From Neckera pumila (taxonomy: Eukaryota; Streptophyta; Bryopsida; Hypnales; Neckeraceae), in the NCBI GenBank assembly GCA_963969595.1, contig OZ018415.1:372001-436000 (forward strand): a stretch of DNA of 64,000 nt, in the 5' to 3' direction. How positions within the stretch are numbered: position 1 is the stretch's first letter; every line of letters starts with the position of its first letter. Shown here piece after piece: positions 33,981-47,400 of this stretch. The translations under genes were made by a program, and so were the position numbers. The notes under the pieces are model-generated. The model searched no databases. It was not told the DNA's origin and saw nothing but the letters and a program-made list of their open reading frames with translations.

Positions 33981-35399
33981 TTGTATTATTTTATGTCACA
34001 CCCTGAATGCTGTTTTGTTTAGGCATAATTTTTGTGTGTTCCATCCAAATAACTTAAGATTTATAGGACTCATGACCATTATACATCTTGCCTAATTTTT
34101 TTGCAATTTTCAAAAATATTAAACTATATAAAAAGAGCCCCTAGTTTTTAGTACTACTTAGTATCCAAAAAATCAAATTTGGAGCTTAAATTTAGAAGGA
34201 ATGGTCTTCTTGTAGGCTTGTAGTTATATAGGGAAGGAATTCTAAAAATAATTAATTTTGTATTGTGTGGAAGTCTACAAAGAGAGCTTCTTTCTTCTTA
34301 CATTTTAGAATACATAAAATATTATTTTGGTGGTTCTTTTGGTGAATGACCATCTCCATAGAGTTATTACAAATGGTGTGCTTTAATTTTTTAGTTTTTT
34401 TAGTTTTCCTATTTTAAACTAATTAAAGCATCAAAGTGTCTATTTTCTTGCGATTTGACACTTTTCTAGTTCTTCCACTTAGAGAGTTTTTCTATGCTTT
34501 TTTTTCCTTGGATATCTTCATCTACATTAGCAAAACTATAAAAATTAAAATTTATTTTTAAAATTTTAAAATTCCTAAGGAAAAAAAGCATGAATATTGT
34601 GAAAATGCAACAAATCGGCAGATGTTTCTTGCATTCACCCCAAAGTCTATTTGCCTCACCGGGCAAGGCCAAAAAAACCTATTTTTTCTAATTTCAAACG
34701 TCATAATCTTTGAATCTATGCAATCAAGTTTCTAAAAAATTTCCACACATTCTTATAATAGTCTAGTTTAAATTTGTATGGTTAAAAAAAATTCCTTTTT
34801 TCTCACTACCCTAAAAAGTGTCAATTTTTCACATTTTTTGCTGGAAATGTGCCTTTGTCCTTCAACAATTTATCTTTCTAGTATATTCAATGCACTAGAA
34901 AGTGGCAATTTTAGATACTTTTGTGAAAAATAGGCAAAGAGTTTTAGAGGTTATAAATCACATTAGCATCCAAAAACAAACAAGAATAATTCCCCTGCAA
35001 GCAACGGTGGAATGGCAAGTGCAGGCTATTTGTTTCTGCTAAGACTTCTTTTAATGAATTTTTTTAATGCAAAGTGAAATGAACTGAAGTACATTTACAT
35101 TTACAATATCCCTTGATTTGTTGTTCTTTTGCCACAAATCAACATACTAATATATGTACATATACTACACGAAATAGTGAAATTAAATTGCTTAAACAAT
35201 TAGATTGCTTTACCTCTTAAAAGTTAATTTACAAGTCATCAAAGTCAACAAATACTTCTACAAATATTTCCATTTCTACACGTGGAGGTTCATGAGTCCC
35301 AATTACAACAATACCTAGTTCAAAAGTGCATTTTTTGTACAGTAGCAGTAAATATTTATATAATGTCAAGTGTCGGGAAATTAGTGTGGGACAATCTAA
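33981..35399. other. AT-rich DNA with a TTAA-family fragment
   Basis: 34630-34955 resembles the right half of the diverged TTAA copy at 21723 (AAACGTCATAATCTTTGAATC, TTTCCACACATTCTTATAAT, then TTTTAGAGGTTATAAA at the end). The remainder shows no gene. Confidence 0.4.
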
Positions 35400-38129
35400 T
35401 TTCACTATTTAGTGTGAAAGGTATTGCGAGGCTGCTCCGGGTATCGAGTGGCTATGATGCTGACTTGCTGAGCTTCCTGGAGGACAGGTGGCAAGCCGGG
35501 CAGCAGGAGACGACGGGCAGGCCGGCGTTTCTCCTACATCCGGGTGGCACAGAGGGTGGCACAGAGGGTGGCAAGGCAGCTCAGTCCTGTTCGCCTCGCC
35601 TTCAAACCTTCAAACCTTTGATTTCCGCCATCGCCTGCGCTTGCCATTCCACTATAGTATGACTATAACTCCTGCGCCTTGAGTTTTGAGCCTTGCATTC
35701 CATTCTCACCACGGGGATGCTCGTCAGATCAAGCGCAACCGCGCGTGGAGACTAAATTCCTTGGGAGTAAAGCTGTTGGTATCGTCCACGGAGCTTCTGC
35801 AACAGGGTAAGACGCCGTTTTCCTGTCGATCATCAATTCTGAAGCAGCTGTTTTGCTTTGAGCATGGAACGCTGTATTTGTTTTACGCATGAAGTCCGTG
35901 AGGTTTCCGGTGGATTGGTCCGTGGTTCATTTTCTCGTGGCGGTGTTCTACCGACAATTTCACACTTTCCTTCGCAGGGGTTTCTTTAGCTTAGCTGGTG
36001 GGAAATTAATGGAAGAAATGATTATGCAGAGATGGTAGTGGTGGATCAGATGGATACCATCTGAGCAGACGAAGTCGTGGCACCCGCTGCTGTGGGATTG
36101 CCGCCATCTCGAGGGCAGAGACCAGAGGACTTTTTCTTCTCTGTTCGTCGCGTTGGATAGAAGTTGCAATTTACGATGATTTGAATGGCAGCGTTGTGCA
36201 GTTGCTGTCTTCTTTGGCTTGAGATTTGGCTCAAGCGTATGTTTCACTGGAGCGATTCCTCCATCGACAGATGCGATGGTGTCGGTTTTAGCGAATTTTC
36301 GAATCTCAGTCGTGTGCCATTCTGTGTTAGGGTTTGAAGAGAGAACTGGTGGTCCATGGCTGTGGCGAAGAGGGATCTGTCATCTAAGTGATGAGCTCTA
36401 TCCCTTTGCTAGAATGTTGGGCTTGCTGTTCTGTTGCTGCCGATTACTGTAGGTTGGTTGAGTGTCCAGTTCCGTTTCTTCTGTATAGAATTCGCGAATG
36501 AGGTAACTAATGGCTAAGTTACGAACCCTTGTCTGAGATCATGTCGTTAAGTTCAGGGCTTGAATGGACCAGTTCCTTTAGTGGCTAAGTTGCCGATCCA
36601 AATATGTGCTCGAGCTCTCCTGCTGCGTATACATTCTTTTGTATTTGCAAACTCTGGGCGCACTGATTAGTTGCCAAGGAAAGCATTTGATACAAAGAAG
36701 TGATGCTTTCGATGAACATCGCAGTTGTTTTGATAAGGTTGAAGTTTGACGCCGCTTGATTAGCCTCTCTGGATCGGTCCTGGGTAGAAAGAAATGGGTC
36801 TTAAGCTATGATTTTGGAGCATGGGAACTGGGTGAAGTGCGAGAGCTCAATGTTTCGTTGCCCTACTCTTTTGCAGACAAGTCCTAAAGGGCAGCCAGGT
36901 ACATAACAGCAGTTTGGAGAGTGTTGTTTAGCTACCGTGGTGGATGTCTGCTTTGGGGATCAGGTGAAGAAACTCTGGCGGTGAGTCTGATGTCCCTCCG
37001 GTCTATTTATGATGCCACTCCTGTGGTGTTTTAGTACTTGTTGTGGTATATTATTTTTTTAAACTTATTTCTTGGATACTTGGGACAGTTCCAATTCACC
37101 AATTTTCACTGGTATTGTACTTACAGCCGTGTTTCCCATTCTATAGCAGGGCCCACATTGTATTTATGACAATGCTGTTAGGCGGGTGTTAGGCGTGAGT
37201 CCAGTGGTGGTGGTCATCTCCATTTTTGGATGGTGAATTTTTTTATCCCTAAACTTGCATTGTAATTGAGATTGTTGATTTTTCACTACTCTCATATTCT
37301 TGTTGGGGATAGCATTTGTTTAGGATTGGTAACAGTGGGCGTTGGTGATATCTTGCTCTCAAGGGTGGCCTCCTTAACGCAAGTGTCTGATTTCATCCAT
37401 TTGACCAAAAGCGTACTCTGATGGATTTGGTTACTAATTACATCTCAAGATTGTAGTATTCAAGAGGACCTCTACAAGATTTGATCAAATTGGCAAATCT
37501 TCGAGTCACCATGCAAATTGTAATTCAATCAAGTTTTGCCTTCATTTTGATGTGGGTCTGTCATGTTGTTTTTACGGAAGACAAGATCAGCTATCTCTTG
37601 TGGCCCAAGCTGTAGGTGACTTGCCTTATGATGTTTTCAGGTTGCTGTAATTTTGTTGAAAACTTCCTATATTTTACTTGCAAACGATGATGATGACAAG
37701 CAATCACTGTTTATGGAGTTCTTGATATTGAGAGTGATGTGTTGGTGTAACGTGAGTATGTGGAGGTTTTAAATTGAGGTGCTGTATTCGGATGAAGCTG
37801 GATTTGAAGATTATTATTTAATCTGTGTGGCTGAATTTTTTGACACACGTGTGATGATGAGTGGGGTTTTAGGTCTGCAATGAAGTGAAAGACTATGGAC
37901 CGAGATGTATCGAGAAGTTGTTTAGGTGAAACCTCACATAGGTGATGTACTCCTTCTCTTAAGATGGATGAAGGAATGAAATTTGAATCCACGAGCCACT
38001 ACTTTAGTGCTTGGGGCTCTTTTTGGACCTTCTTGTTTGTAGGAGTTGATAATCTTTGGATATTCTTGTCATAGTATTTCTTGATTTGCTTTTTGTTTTG
38101 TAAGTAAGTATTGTAACTATTGCAATTGC
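35400..38129 (+). promoter_or_regulatory. Promoter and probable 5' UTR region of the TIR-NBS-LRR gene
   Basis: Base composition rises from AT-rich to balanced at about 35400 and stays so to about 37000, then falls toward the start codon. Short frames (35282-35662, 36219-36452) are broken and unlike known proteins. Three GGTGGCACAGAG-like units lie at 35545-35575. I infer a transcribed leader, perhaps with an intron, because composition matches the gene rather than the flanking repeats; no start site can be fixed by eye. Confidence 0.35.
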
Positions 38130-41100
38130 ATGAATTCATTTGGTATTGATAGAATTTATTTATGGCTTAGGTCTAGTGAAGTCCTGGGGAATGATCCTAT
38201 CTTGGAAGCCAAGCACAAGATTTTTTTGAGCCATAGTGGAGCTCAGAAGGAGACTGTGGATCACTTGTGTAAAGCTTTGGAGGACCGGTTTCACTATCCT
38301 TTCTTTGATAGACGCCATGAGAGCTTACCAAAGGGTGAGCAATTTTCGGAGTTGATTGTTCGAGCTGTTGAACAATGTGAAATGTTGATTGTGGTTGTGT
38401 CAGATGAGTATTTCATGTCCAAGTGGCCTATGATTGAATTGAGTGCCTTTGTTCAAGCTCATAAGCTACACCATGAATCAAAGAGTTCCTCTAGTGGGCC
38501 AAAGATATTACCCCTATTTTATGGACTATCAGTGGATGATTTGGAGGATGCAACAATGGAAAAGAAATGGTTTTCAAAGTGGGAGACTTTGGCAAAGGCT
38601 GATCCAAGGAATCGAATTGTTGTGAGTGATTGGAAGTATGCCTTGAATGTCTTGAGGTCTTTCAATGGCCTCCCTTACGATACAAATTTGAAGGAAATTG
38701 TGGCTTATCAAGAGCAAATTGTTTCGTATGTTTGCAAATCCATTTCCCCAGATGTAAAGTGGGATGATTCCCATGTGCAAGGGAAATCCAATATTTGTAA
38801 GGTAATGAAATTAGGTCTTAGAGTTGTTTTTCCATTTCAATTAAGCTTGTCTTCATGATATGAATTTATATTTGTACGGTTGTTGAATGCAAAGGGATAT
38901 CACTTTATTGGATTGTTGTTTGGATGGATTGGATAGGTGATTGGTGAAAAGATTGAAGGAATTGGGGTTTCAAGAAAATACAATGTTAAAGTATTTGGTT
39001 TATATGGAGTTGGTGGTATTGGCAAGACCACAGCTTGCAAGACCTTGTGCAACAAACTTTCAAGCAAGTATGAAGGGAGGGTTTGCCATATTGAATTTCC
39101 AATCGAATTTCCAACTAACCCTTCGAGTGCTTCCAAAGAGTTTTTTCAAAAAGTTGTGTGGGACTTGACAAGGAAAAGTGTGGATGTCATTCAACACTTG
39201 AATGATGGAGAGGTGAGCTTTTTGTTTTACATGCTTAATGTGTATATGTAAGTGATTGTGGTTAATATGGAAGCCTAACAAGTTTTGAAGACTTGGTGGA
39301 GTGTAATTCTTTGTCATCATTTGTGTTGATGTGCTAGTATTTTTAGTACTTGTTTCTTCTTGATGAACTTTTCAGTGTTTGTCGTGCATTATTTGCACGT
39401 GATGTTTCATGCACCATTGTTTGAGAGAGCATGAGGATGCATTTTAACTTCCGAATCTAGAATTCATGCCATTGCAATCCTTGGGATTTTGTTCTTTTTA
39501 TGAGTCTCATAGATTATGTGGTGAATGTATTTACAGTGCAAGGACATTTTGCGTAAAAGTCTTTTCAAGGAGAGAACCTTTTTGGCAATTGATAATGTCT
39601 CAGACAGCCACCAGTCAATCCAACTGGCAAAGACATTCTTGGAACTTGCTTATCACACAAGTAGTTTGGTGGTTGTGACGGCTCGCTCTCAATGTGTTCT
39701 TGAGCTTTTGGGGATCAGTGGGGATGCATGCTTTGAGATGCCGGATCTTGGAGAGGCGGATGCTATGAGTTTGTTTTTGCACCATGCTGTTGGTGGCAAA
39801 GAGTTTTTTGAAGATGAGGAGAAGCATGACATAATGACTTGTGTTAGGAGGTGTTATTTCTCCAAGGGTGCTGGACAAGGTCATCACTATCATCCCTTGG
39901 CCTTGCAGTCCTTGGGATTGCAATTGGGTTGTCATGGAGAGAATCCTTCATTATGGGTGAAGCATTTGCCTTGTGTAAGGACTTTCAATTATTTTTCTGG
40001 AGGAAATCCTGTATTTGATATTATGAGAAGTGGTTTTGACTTACTACCACCGAGGGATCGGACTTTGTTTATGGATGTCGTATTTTTTGTGTACAATATG
40101 TTATCGAGTCCCGACATATTTTTGTCAATGTTGTGTTTATTACACATGCAAGATGAAGGAGGAATAACACATAGGGTATGCCTTTTCCTTCCATCTTTTG
40201 CACATTGTAGATGTGAAGTTTTTGTTTTTCATGACTTTTGTTTTTGACATTCTGTTTAGGATTTAGTTTCACAAAGATTGTTCAAGAGTCACTTTTCAAT
40301 GAGTTTCTTTTTTTCCTATTTGATATGTGCTAGTTTCCTTGCCAAGTTACTTCCATTCAATGTGATGGGTTTGATAGGGGTTTGTAGTGACTAAGAAGTT
40401 CAATGTAGACCAAATATTTATGTCCTTTAAAGTTATTTTGTGGTGGTGTTGGAATGGCAGTTGGAGCACTTGAAGCGTAAAGGCTTGTTGCATGATGTGG
40501 ATTTGAAATCCCGAAAAGTTACCATGCACGATTTGTATTTGGAGTTTACAAAATATGAAGCGAAAGGAGCTTTCAATGAGTCAAGTAACTTGAGGAAGCG
40601 GATGTGGGTGTATATAGAGAATGGTGATATGAGAGAGCTTAAATGTAAACCGAAGGGTGGATGTTGGCACAAATTGATACGGCTTACTATTCAAAATTCA
40701 TCAATGGACTACAGCAAGTATTTTGGAGGTTGTGAGATCGGAAGTTTGGATGGCATCAAATGGGGTTACTTCTCCAATGTTGAGGTATTGTATCTCTATA
40801 GGGTGCATTTGGAACAAGGAGCTTTAAATTTGGAGGGCATGGTGTGCTTAAGGATTTTGAAACTCCTTGGGGTAAGGTATATTGGTGGAGTTGAGGGCTT
40901 GGGAGAATTGAAGAACCTTACTCATTTTACTTGGGATCCTTGGATTGCTAGTGATTTTTTTGGGAGTGCTAGTGATGATGTTCCTATTCCTAGACTGGGG
41001 CAACTTCCTTCGTCGCTAATACTATTGCACCTCCATGGGAGCATTATATTGGTGTCAGATGCACTTGCGCAATGTCGCAGATTAGTGAAACTACAACTCC

Positions 41101-41924
41101 ATCATGTTGAAGCCGTTTTGTTGGATCTGAGCAATTGTTGGTTCTTGGAAAGTGTGGAGCTTAGGGAGATGAGGAAGTTGCAAGCCTTGTTGGGACTTGC
41201 CGCCTGTCGGTCATCTAGCCTACAATCTCTTACGGTTTGGTTTTGCCCAAATTTGGTTGATATTCTGGGGATAGATAAGCTTATCAGCCTAAAGGAATTT
41301 CATACAGTCAGCAATTTCAAGTGGGAGGTGCCCAATTTGCTTGCTCTAACTGAATTGCAAGTCTTGGAATTAGTAGGACTGGAGAGATTCGTGGCATGTT
41401 CAAAAGATTACATTCCTCGCCAACTTCAAAAGCTTCGTTGGTGCTTTCACCAATCAAGTGAGGGACTAAATTTGAATGGATGCAACCAGTTGGAAGATTT
41501 GGAATTGAGTCCTTGCACTGGATTGACATCCTTGGCAGAATTGGGAGATTTGCCTGCATTGCGAGTCCTCAATCTTCGGAGCTGCAAACATCTGTTGCGG
41601 TTGCCCGACTTGAGTAAGTCAAGGAACCTCAAAGAACTCAAGCTTGGGGGATGTTTTGCCCTCGAGCTTGATGAGAGAGATATTCAAATGCTTTCTGAGC
41701 TGCCTTTGTTGCAGCCGTTGCCCTTTGATGGCTACATAGGGGCCCGGGGACAGAGCTTCAGGTTGGACTTTTGTCGAGGGAAGGTGCTAGTGCATCAATC
41801 AATTAGGGCCTATTCATCAAACTCTTGGGAGGTTTGGAAGGCGGGTAAATGGGTGGAGCGAGATCTTGCCCCACCTCCGATTATAATTGGAAAGCTTGGC
41901 CCTTTTCAGATAGGGAAGGAATAA
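38130..41924 (+). CDS. TIR-NBS-LRR (TNL) immune receptor, four exons
   Basis: Exons 38130-38801, 38937-39212, 39537-40175 and 40461-41924; each intron is GT-AG and phase 0, giving 1016 residues. The TIR domain (about 27-205) has FLSHSG, a DRRHESLPKGEQFSELI segment and SKWPMIEL, whose Glu103 is at the site of the NADase glutamate. The NB-ARC has the P-loop GVGGIGKTT (248-256), kinase-2 TFLAIDNV (330-337), RNBS-B LVVVTAR (about 361-367), a GLPL-like HPLALQ (435-440), LFMDVVFF (493-500) and MHD in VTMHDLYLEF (551-553). LRRs follow from about 600, e.g. LRVLNLRSCKHLLRLPDLS, with a non-LRR tail of about 60 residues. Such receptors sense pathogen effectors in the cytosol and signal through TIR NADase activity. 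The start is the first in-frame Met before the TIR; a further 5' exon is possible. The gene looks intact. Confidence 0.85.
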
Positions 41925-44900
41925 GGGGTGGATTTAGATTCGATGGATTCAGATTGAAACCATGTTGGCATTGTCTTTATGTCTCTTTTTAATGCAATTG
42001 GATATGGTTTGGGCAAATCGCAGTTAGTTGGCTCAACCGAAGCGTAGGCAAATATGGATTGGCTCTTTCCTTAAAAAGTCTCCTCAAGGTATTTACAACA
42101 TAACCAAATCTGGCAACGTGATGTGGCAAGAGATGATGGTTTGTTGAGGTCCAGCTTGGTTCCAGGGAGGTGGCGTTGGATGTTTTCTGAAGCAGCACTT
42201 GGTTCAAGTGATAAGCGAGTTGTAGTTGGTTGGTTGAGCAGATGGAACTTGACTTGGTGAATGGGCATGGGTACGGGTCGAGATGCAGCGAGGTTGATAG
42301 AATCTCGTTCCAGCGACACCTTCTTGCGTCACTTTGGTGACAAGAGTTGTGGTGGTGTAGTTGGAGATGGTGGAGGTGACGGGGTGGTCAATTCAAAGAG
42401 GATGTTGTTTGACCATTTCAAGTTTGTTGGGCTTATTTGGGTTTGCGAGTGGCTGAGGGTGGCTGGACTTGTGGCTGCCGCTTGGTAAGAAACATTGTTG
42501 TCAAGGATGGGCATTATGAAACATTGTGCTCGGAAGTCTCAATTGTGGATTCCTCCAGTTTTGTGCTTTTCCTGGGTTAGACTGTTTTGCGGTTAGATTG
42601 TTTTGCTGATACAGTTGATGGGACTCTTCCATTTTGTGTGAGATGCAACATTAGTGTGTGTGACCTCCATTGTTGGGCTTAGTGTCTTGCAGTTTCTTCC
42701 AGTTTTATCTGTAGGGGTCCTCTGCAACTTCTGACCATCATATTTAGAGCAAGGTTTGGCCTATTGAGTTTGTCCGGAATTTGCTCGCAACACAGAGTGT
42801 GTTAGCATTGATGGACACTAGTATGGATCATGTGTGGTAGGCTAGTGGCGCATACAGCTTACTTCTATTGAGTTATGGCGGCACCCACAATGATGTGATT
42901 TCATCTATAGATTTGAATCTCCCTGCCCTCTTTATTCTGAGCGCACCTTGGACTGCGCACTTGTGGAAATTATCCTGTTCTACACTGTTGACTCTAGAGG
43001 TGTCAGAAGGCCTCATTTGCAAGAAGGCGTCATGTGATACGTTCACTGTCATCGATCGTTTTTCCTGGCAAGCTTCGGTGTCTGGACTGGAAAGTGGAGA
43101 ACTTCCGAGGTCATTCGAGGTCGGCGAAACTCTTCCGATCTTCCCTCTCGTATTTTTTACGGTCTTCTCCGCTGACTCCAAGTAGTTCAGGTCTCTTTCC
43201 CATCCACAGTTAGCATTGATAACAAGCTCATCACGGACATTGCTTCTTATGCTATGATCTAGAATTTTGAAGTGCCCTGTACCTGAAGCTGCTAGGAACG
43301 TCAGGTTGCCCGATAATGATCACTTGAAGTCCTGCGTCAGTTGAAGGGGGTAGCTGCCGTGACAGACACAGACCATGTGCCATTCTAAATTGACTCTCCA
43401 CCACCTTTGGGGGCTAATTTTGGCCTTGAGGACTGAGATTGTGTATTAGTCGACGCAGAATTTGGGGCGGAGGTTGATCACGAGGTACAGAGCCTTCTTG
43501 TAGGTTCTGTCTAGATGATTTTTGAAGTTCCTCGGAAGCTCATTCGCTTCTTCGACGCGATTCAGTTGCACACCAACACGGAGCACATATTACATGTCCA
43601 TAATTCTATACTCATCCACAATTTGTGATGATCCAAGATTTTTTTTTGATTTGAAGTTTTTTGGCGAAAAAAACTTCATGACTTGTTGCCATTTTTTTAG
43701 CCAAACCATTTTTTTTTTGTTACAATCTGGCACTATAAAGCCCCCCAAAAAAGCCCTGGACAGAACATGTGGAATATGTCGTCGTTTGAAGACGTTGTTT
43801 GGAAGAAGCAGAGAGTATCTGAAGGACTTCTAGCTTGTGGCGTACAGTGACCCTTCTGTCGCCAAATAAACTCCAGAACTGTGCATCCTTCATACATTTG
43901 TTATCCAAAATAGAAATCGACAAACTCAGTACAAATGAACACAAGAAACAAAGGTACAGTTGATTTAAGAAGCACAGAAAGCAACCAATGAGCAGTGAAA
44001 TAGTACATCCACCCTTTAACTTGTAACTGCCCAAGTGGCCCAAGTGGCCGCTTCCAAGCCTATAAAAGTTGAAATAAGAGATCAAATATTTCATATTGGA
44101 AGGATAGAAATATATTTTGAAAGTTAACTATGAACAATTTACACTGCTTTTTTCTGGTTTGTCTTATTGAATTCAATTGAAAGAGGATTCCAACGCAGTT
44201 TGACACATAATTTTGGGACGCTGTATGAATGAGTTATGAATTTTCAAAGTGTGGATTTTATATGTACCTAAAATTGACCAGTGATTCTTTTGATCAAATC
44301 AAGTTCATTTTTGGCAAGTGGTTGTTTTGGGGGTATTGATTAAAAGATTGATGGTGTTTTGATTGTATCTGTTGTTGGTTGAATGTATTGAATGTGATTG
44401 GCATAGTGACGCGATTCTTTTGGCATTCAGAGACGCCCCAGCGCATGCTGTCACCGATAATTGTGTTGGAGAAAACATTCAACCCCAGGATCTGCAAGGC
44501 AAGCACAATCCATTCCACAACTTTAATCAACACTACGTACTTTCGAACTATTTGATCCGTTGATATATCTCTCTTAAAACAGGTTTCAATTCAGCTAGCA
44601 TCGAAATTTAGGTCACATTCACCTTCAACCATAGTATCCACAACCTTACAAGTGAACGTGGTAATAAGAGCATTCATTTGTTATTTAAACAAGAAAGAGG
44701 ATTAGACAACACGGCACAACACTTGATCTAAACGTCCCATTAGAAAGAGTTCATAGCTCATGCTGTTGCCAAGGAAACGATTGCAGTCTCTATGAATCTG
44801 GAGTCACTTTTGGCTATTTAGGCATATCTACAGAATTTGAACTGAACGCTTTCAAAATCTACGACGTAGCAAAATATTCCCATAGAAAGAAGGAACCATG

Positions 44901-45169
44901 TCCTATATTTTTATTCAGTAACCGCGCAGAAGGTATTGAAATTACTCAAATTTTTCAACGAGGACAGATCAAACCTTCTATTTAGGGTCAAGCACTGACA
45001 GAGTAGTTAATTGAGGCATACCAAAGCAACAACACCTACTCTAAATCAATTGGTTTTGTAATACTGAAAAAATCGGGAGCAATAATATGAAAACCCAGAA
45101 ACTCAGGACTAACTTTGATATTAGTTCAATCATCAAGTTTGCTCAGAAATTCGTATAATCACCAGGGTG
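41925..45169. other. 3' flank of the TNL gene and spacer, no gene assigned
   Basis: 41925 to about 42850 keeps gene-like composition and may be 3' UTR. 42868-43185 is open on both strands but shows no family motif. T-rich tracts at 43629-43720. Nothing else recognised to 45169. Confidence 0.35.
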
Positions 45170-45840
45170 GGATGAAATTTTATTTTGCACACCTTGCGAG
45201 CTTCCGGAATCCAGTAAGATTGTGAAGAATGTTCAATTTCGCCTTCCCATTGGGTGACAACCCAATTTTCTTAAAACGCCATTAACCCCATTCACAACAA
45301 TATGAAAAATTCATCTCATTCTTCAAAGAAGCCATAGCTAGACAAGCTGTAAGTTCATATTTATTCGATAGAAACTCCACTATAAGATTGTGAAAATGAG
45401 GTCTCAGGAGTAGAGAAACATTCAAGATCTAAGGCTTGAAAAGTCGTTCCGACGAACAAGATAATAATTCCTCTTATTATGAAGCCATAGCTAGACACTC
45501 AGGTTGCGAACCTGAACTTCCAACTGTAGTTAAGATCATGAAATGGGGTTGATTACATTCGAGATCAAAGGCTTGAAAATTCATACCATCAGCAAGTTGA
45601 TTGTGACATTGGTGAGTGTCCACATAGCACTTGGCATCGACCGTAAAATTCTTGTATCTGATCTCAATGGTGGGAACCAGAATCCCAACTCTGCACAAAC
45701 TATATCAATTCAAAAAACAAAACAAAAACTACGAAACAGTCTACCTTCCTACTAAAGATATCCACAGTGATCCGATCCTTGATCGCTACAAGCCTAAACG
45801 AGGTGGAATAAGGAGCTCAATCACTGTTACAAATTAAAGC
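45170..45840 (-). pseudogene. PDR-type ABCG transporter, N-terminal exon relics
   Basis: Minus-strand pieces in order: FRLVAIKDRITVD (about 45810-45765), VPTIEIRYKNFTVDAKCYV (about 45680-45620) and, further on, GVNGVLRKLG then KLNILHNLTGF (about 45300-45200). They match the N-terminal part of PDR-type ABCG transporters (LK.RIDRVGI..PTIEVR...L.VEA..YVG, then ...KK...ILH.VSGI..P.RMTLLLG). Frames are broken and the P-loop is not found, so this is a decayed fragment. GAAGCCATAGCTAGACA occurs twice (45330, 45481), showing local duplication. Confidence 0.5.
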
Positions 45841-46082
45841 GAATTTTTCCAATTAGGAGCTAACTACTCCTCAATCACATCGTATGAAGATTGGGTCACG
45901 GCCGCAGGCAAGTGGTATTGCTATACGTGTCTGACATACTGTATATCATAGCTCCCATAACGAAGCTGTGCTGATCTAACAGTCAGTCCTAGACAGAATG
46001 TTCACAAGTCACGTTGGCCCTCTCACCACCATGAAAAAATTATAGCCTCAGTTTGAATAGAGCATCAATTTAGACAGTTCTA

Positions 46083-47400
46083 CTAACGAAGCCACATGGA
46101 CAAAGATTTAACAAGTTCAAACTTAGGGACCCTGCAGCTAGGTCTACACACTTCCCAAGGTATCCAGCTAGCACCTCCGTTGTACGTATTGACCTCAGAG
46201 ATAGAAAATTGTACGATTTTCTTGCTTGCTACCATGGGTAACGTGAGTCTACTAAAACGTCTTGCTGGAATCACAATTGGTAGGAAACTGACTAGGAATC
46301 AGTAAACGAAAGGGAAAGAAGTACTAAGAAGAGAAGAATTTCAATGAGAATATATACTGTAGGGACACACTGTATCGGCGACCTCACCCCGCCATCACCC
46401 GAAGAATGGACCGGGCGCAGGCCCTGTTCAAATTTTTTTTTTAATTTTTTTTATAAAACCCAAAAGAACTTGGTGAACCCTTAGCCCTTGTTGTCAACCC
46501 TACGGAGTACTGTAGCTCCGCGCCTCCCGGCGCTCCGCTCCAGGTCTAAACCCTACTCGTTGCACTCCATAGGGTTTAGGTGATTCACAAGGTCGCCCGC
46601 GTTTCAAGGGGCACCATAGATGAGGTCGCCGATACTACATCCTACCCTATACTACATGTGTCTGATATAGGTGGTTCTCTTCATGCGTATTGACCTCAAA
46701 GATTGAGAAGCGTACAATTTTTGTGCTTGCTATCTTGGGTAGTGTCTCCAGTAAATCAGTAATGTCTCTTGGTGAAAACAAAATTGGTAGACTCAAAACC
46801 TCTATGACACAGTGAAACTGACCAGTTATTAGTAGTTAAACCCAAAACCAACTAAAAAGAGACCAATTTCAATGAGCACTGTGATTTGAGGTACGTAACT
46901 CTTTGAGGCACGCTAACATGTGTAAGTTAGGTTGTGAGAGGATAATATAGTGTATACAATTGTTGAACTCAGAGAAAAGCGTACAATTAGGAGCTTCCTA
47001 CCATGGGTATATCACAGGGAAAACGGGAGGGCGTTACCCCCCAGTAGAAATTTGGGGGTGTGACTTGACCCCCCAAACTTTCTATCTTAAGAAAATTTTG
47101 GGGGGGGGGTCAAGTCACACCCCCAAATTTCTACCGGGGGTAATGCCCTTCCGTTCTCCATGTGGTAGTGTGTCTCCAGTATGTCCTCTTGTTGTTGGCA
47201 AAGTTGTTGGACTCAATTTGCAAAAAGCAGCGGCGATGGCAATGCGCGTACGACGAATTGGAGTTGAAGCTTCAGCTGCAATGGCTGACGAAAACATATC
47301 GGTATATGAAAGTGTCATGGCAATGGAATTACAACCGAGATTGCTATGAACTACAGGATGATGGACTGAAGAGATCGGCTGAGTATACTTGCTAGCTCCT
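46083..47400. repeat. Threefold-duplicated fragment
   Basis: Similar blocks occur at about 46180-46345, 46685-46870 and 46960-47215. Shared words are TATTGACCTCAGAGA/AAAGA, GTACAATTTT or GTACGATTTT, TTGCTTGCTA, CATGGGTA or CTTGGGTA, and AATTTCAATGAG. The third copy is split by the hairpin element at 47018-47159. The minus frame 46274-46083 covers copy 1 (ARRFSRLTLPMVAS) but I do not recognise it; it may be an upstream exon or 5' region of the neighbouring ABCG relic. Confidence 0.5.
47018..47159. mobile_element. 142-bp G/C-run hairpin MITE
   Basis: The left arm (GGGAGGGCGTTACCCCCC then AGAAATTTGGGGGTGTGACT) is mirrored by the right arm up to GTAATGCCCTTCCGTTCTCC. The loop is AACTTTCTATCTTAAGAAAA. 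Runs of six or more C or G recur on each arm. It interrupts the third copy of the local duplication, which dates it after that duplication. Confidence 0.75.

Noticed and set aside
35282..35662. 126-codon frame with a Gly-Thr-Glu repeat
   Set aside because: The repeat is a simple 11-12-base duplication; no domain. More likely leader or promoter DNA of the TNL gene.
42868..43185. A segment open on both strands
   Set aside because: No family motif, splice context or start context on either strand; likely chance.
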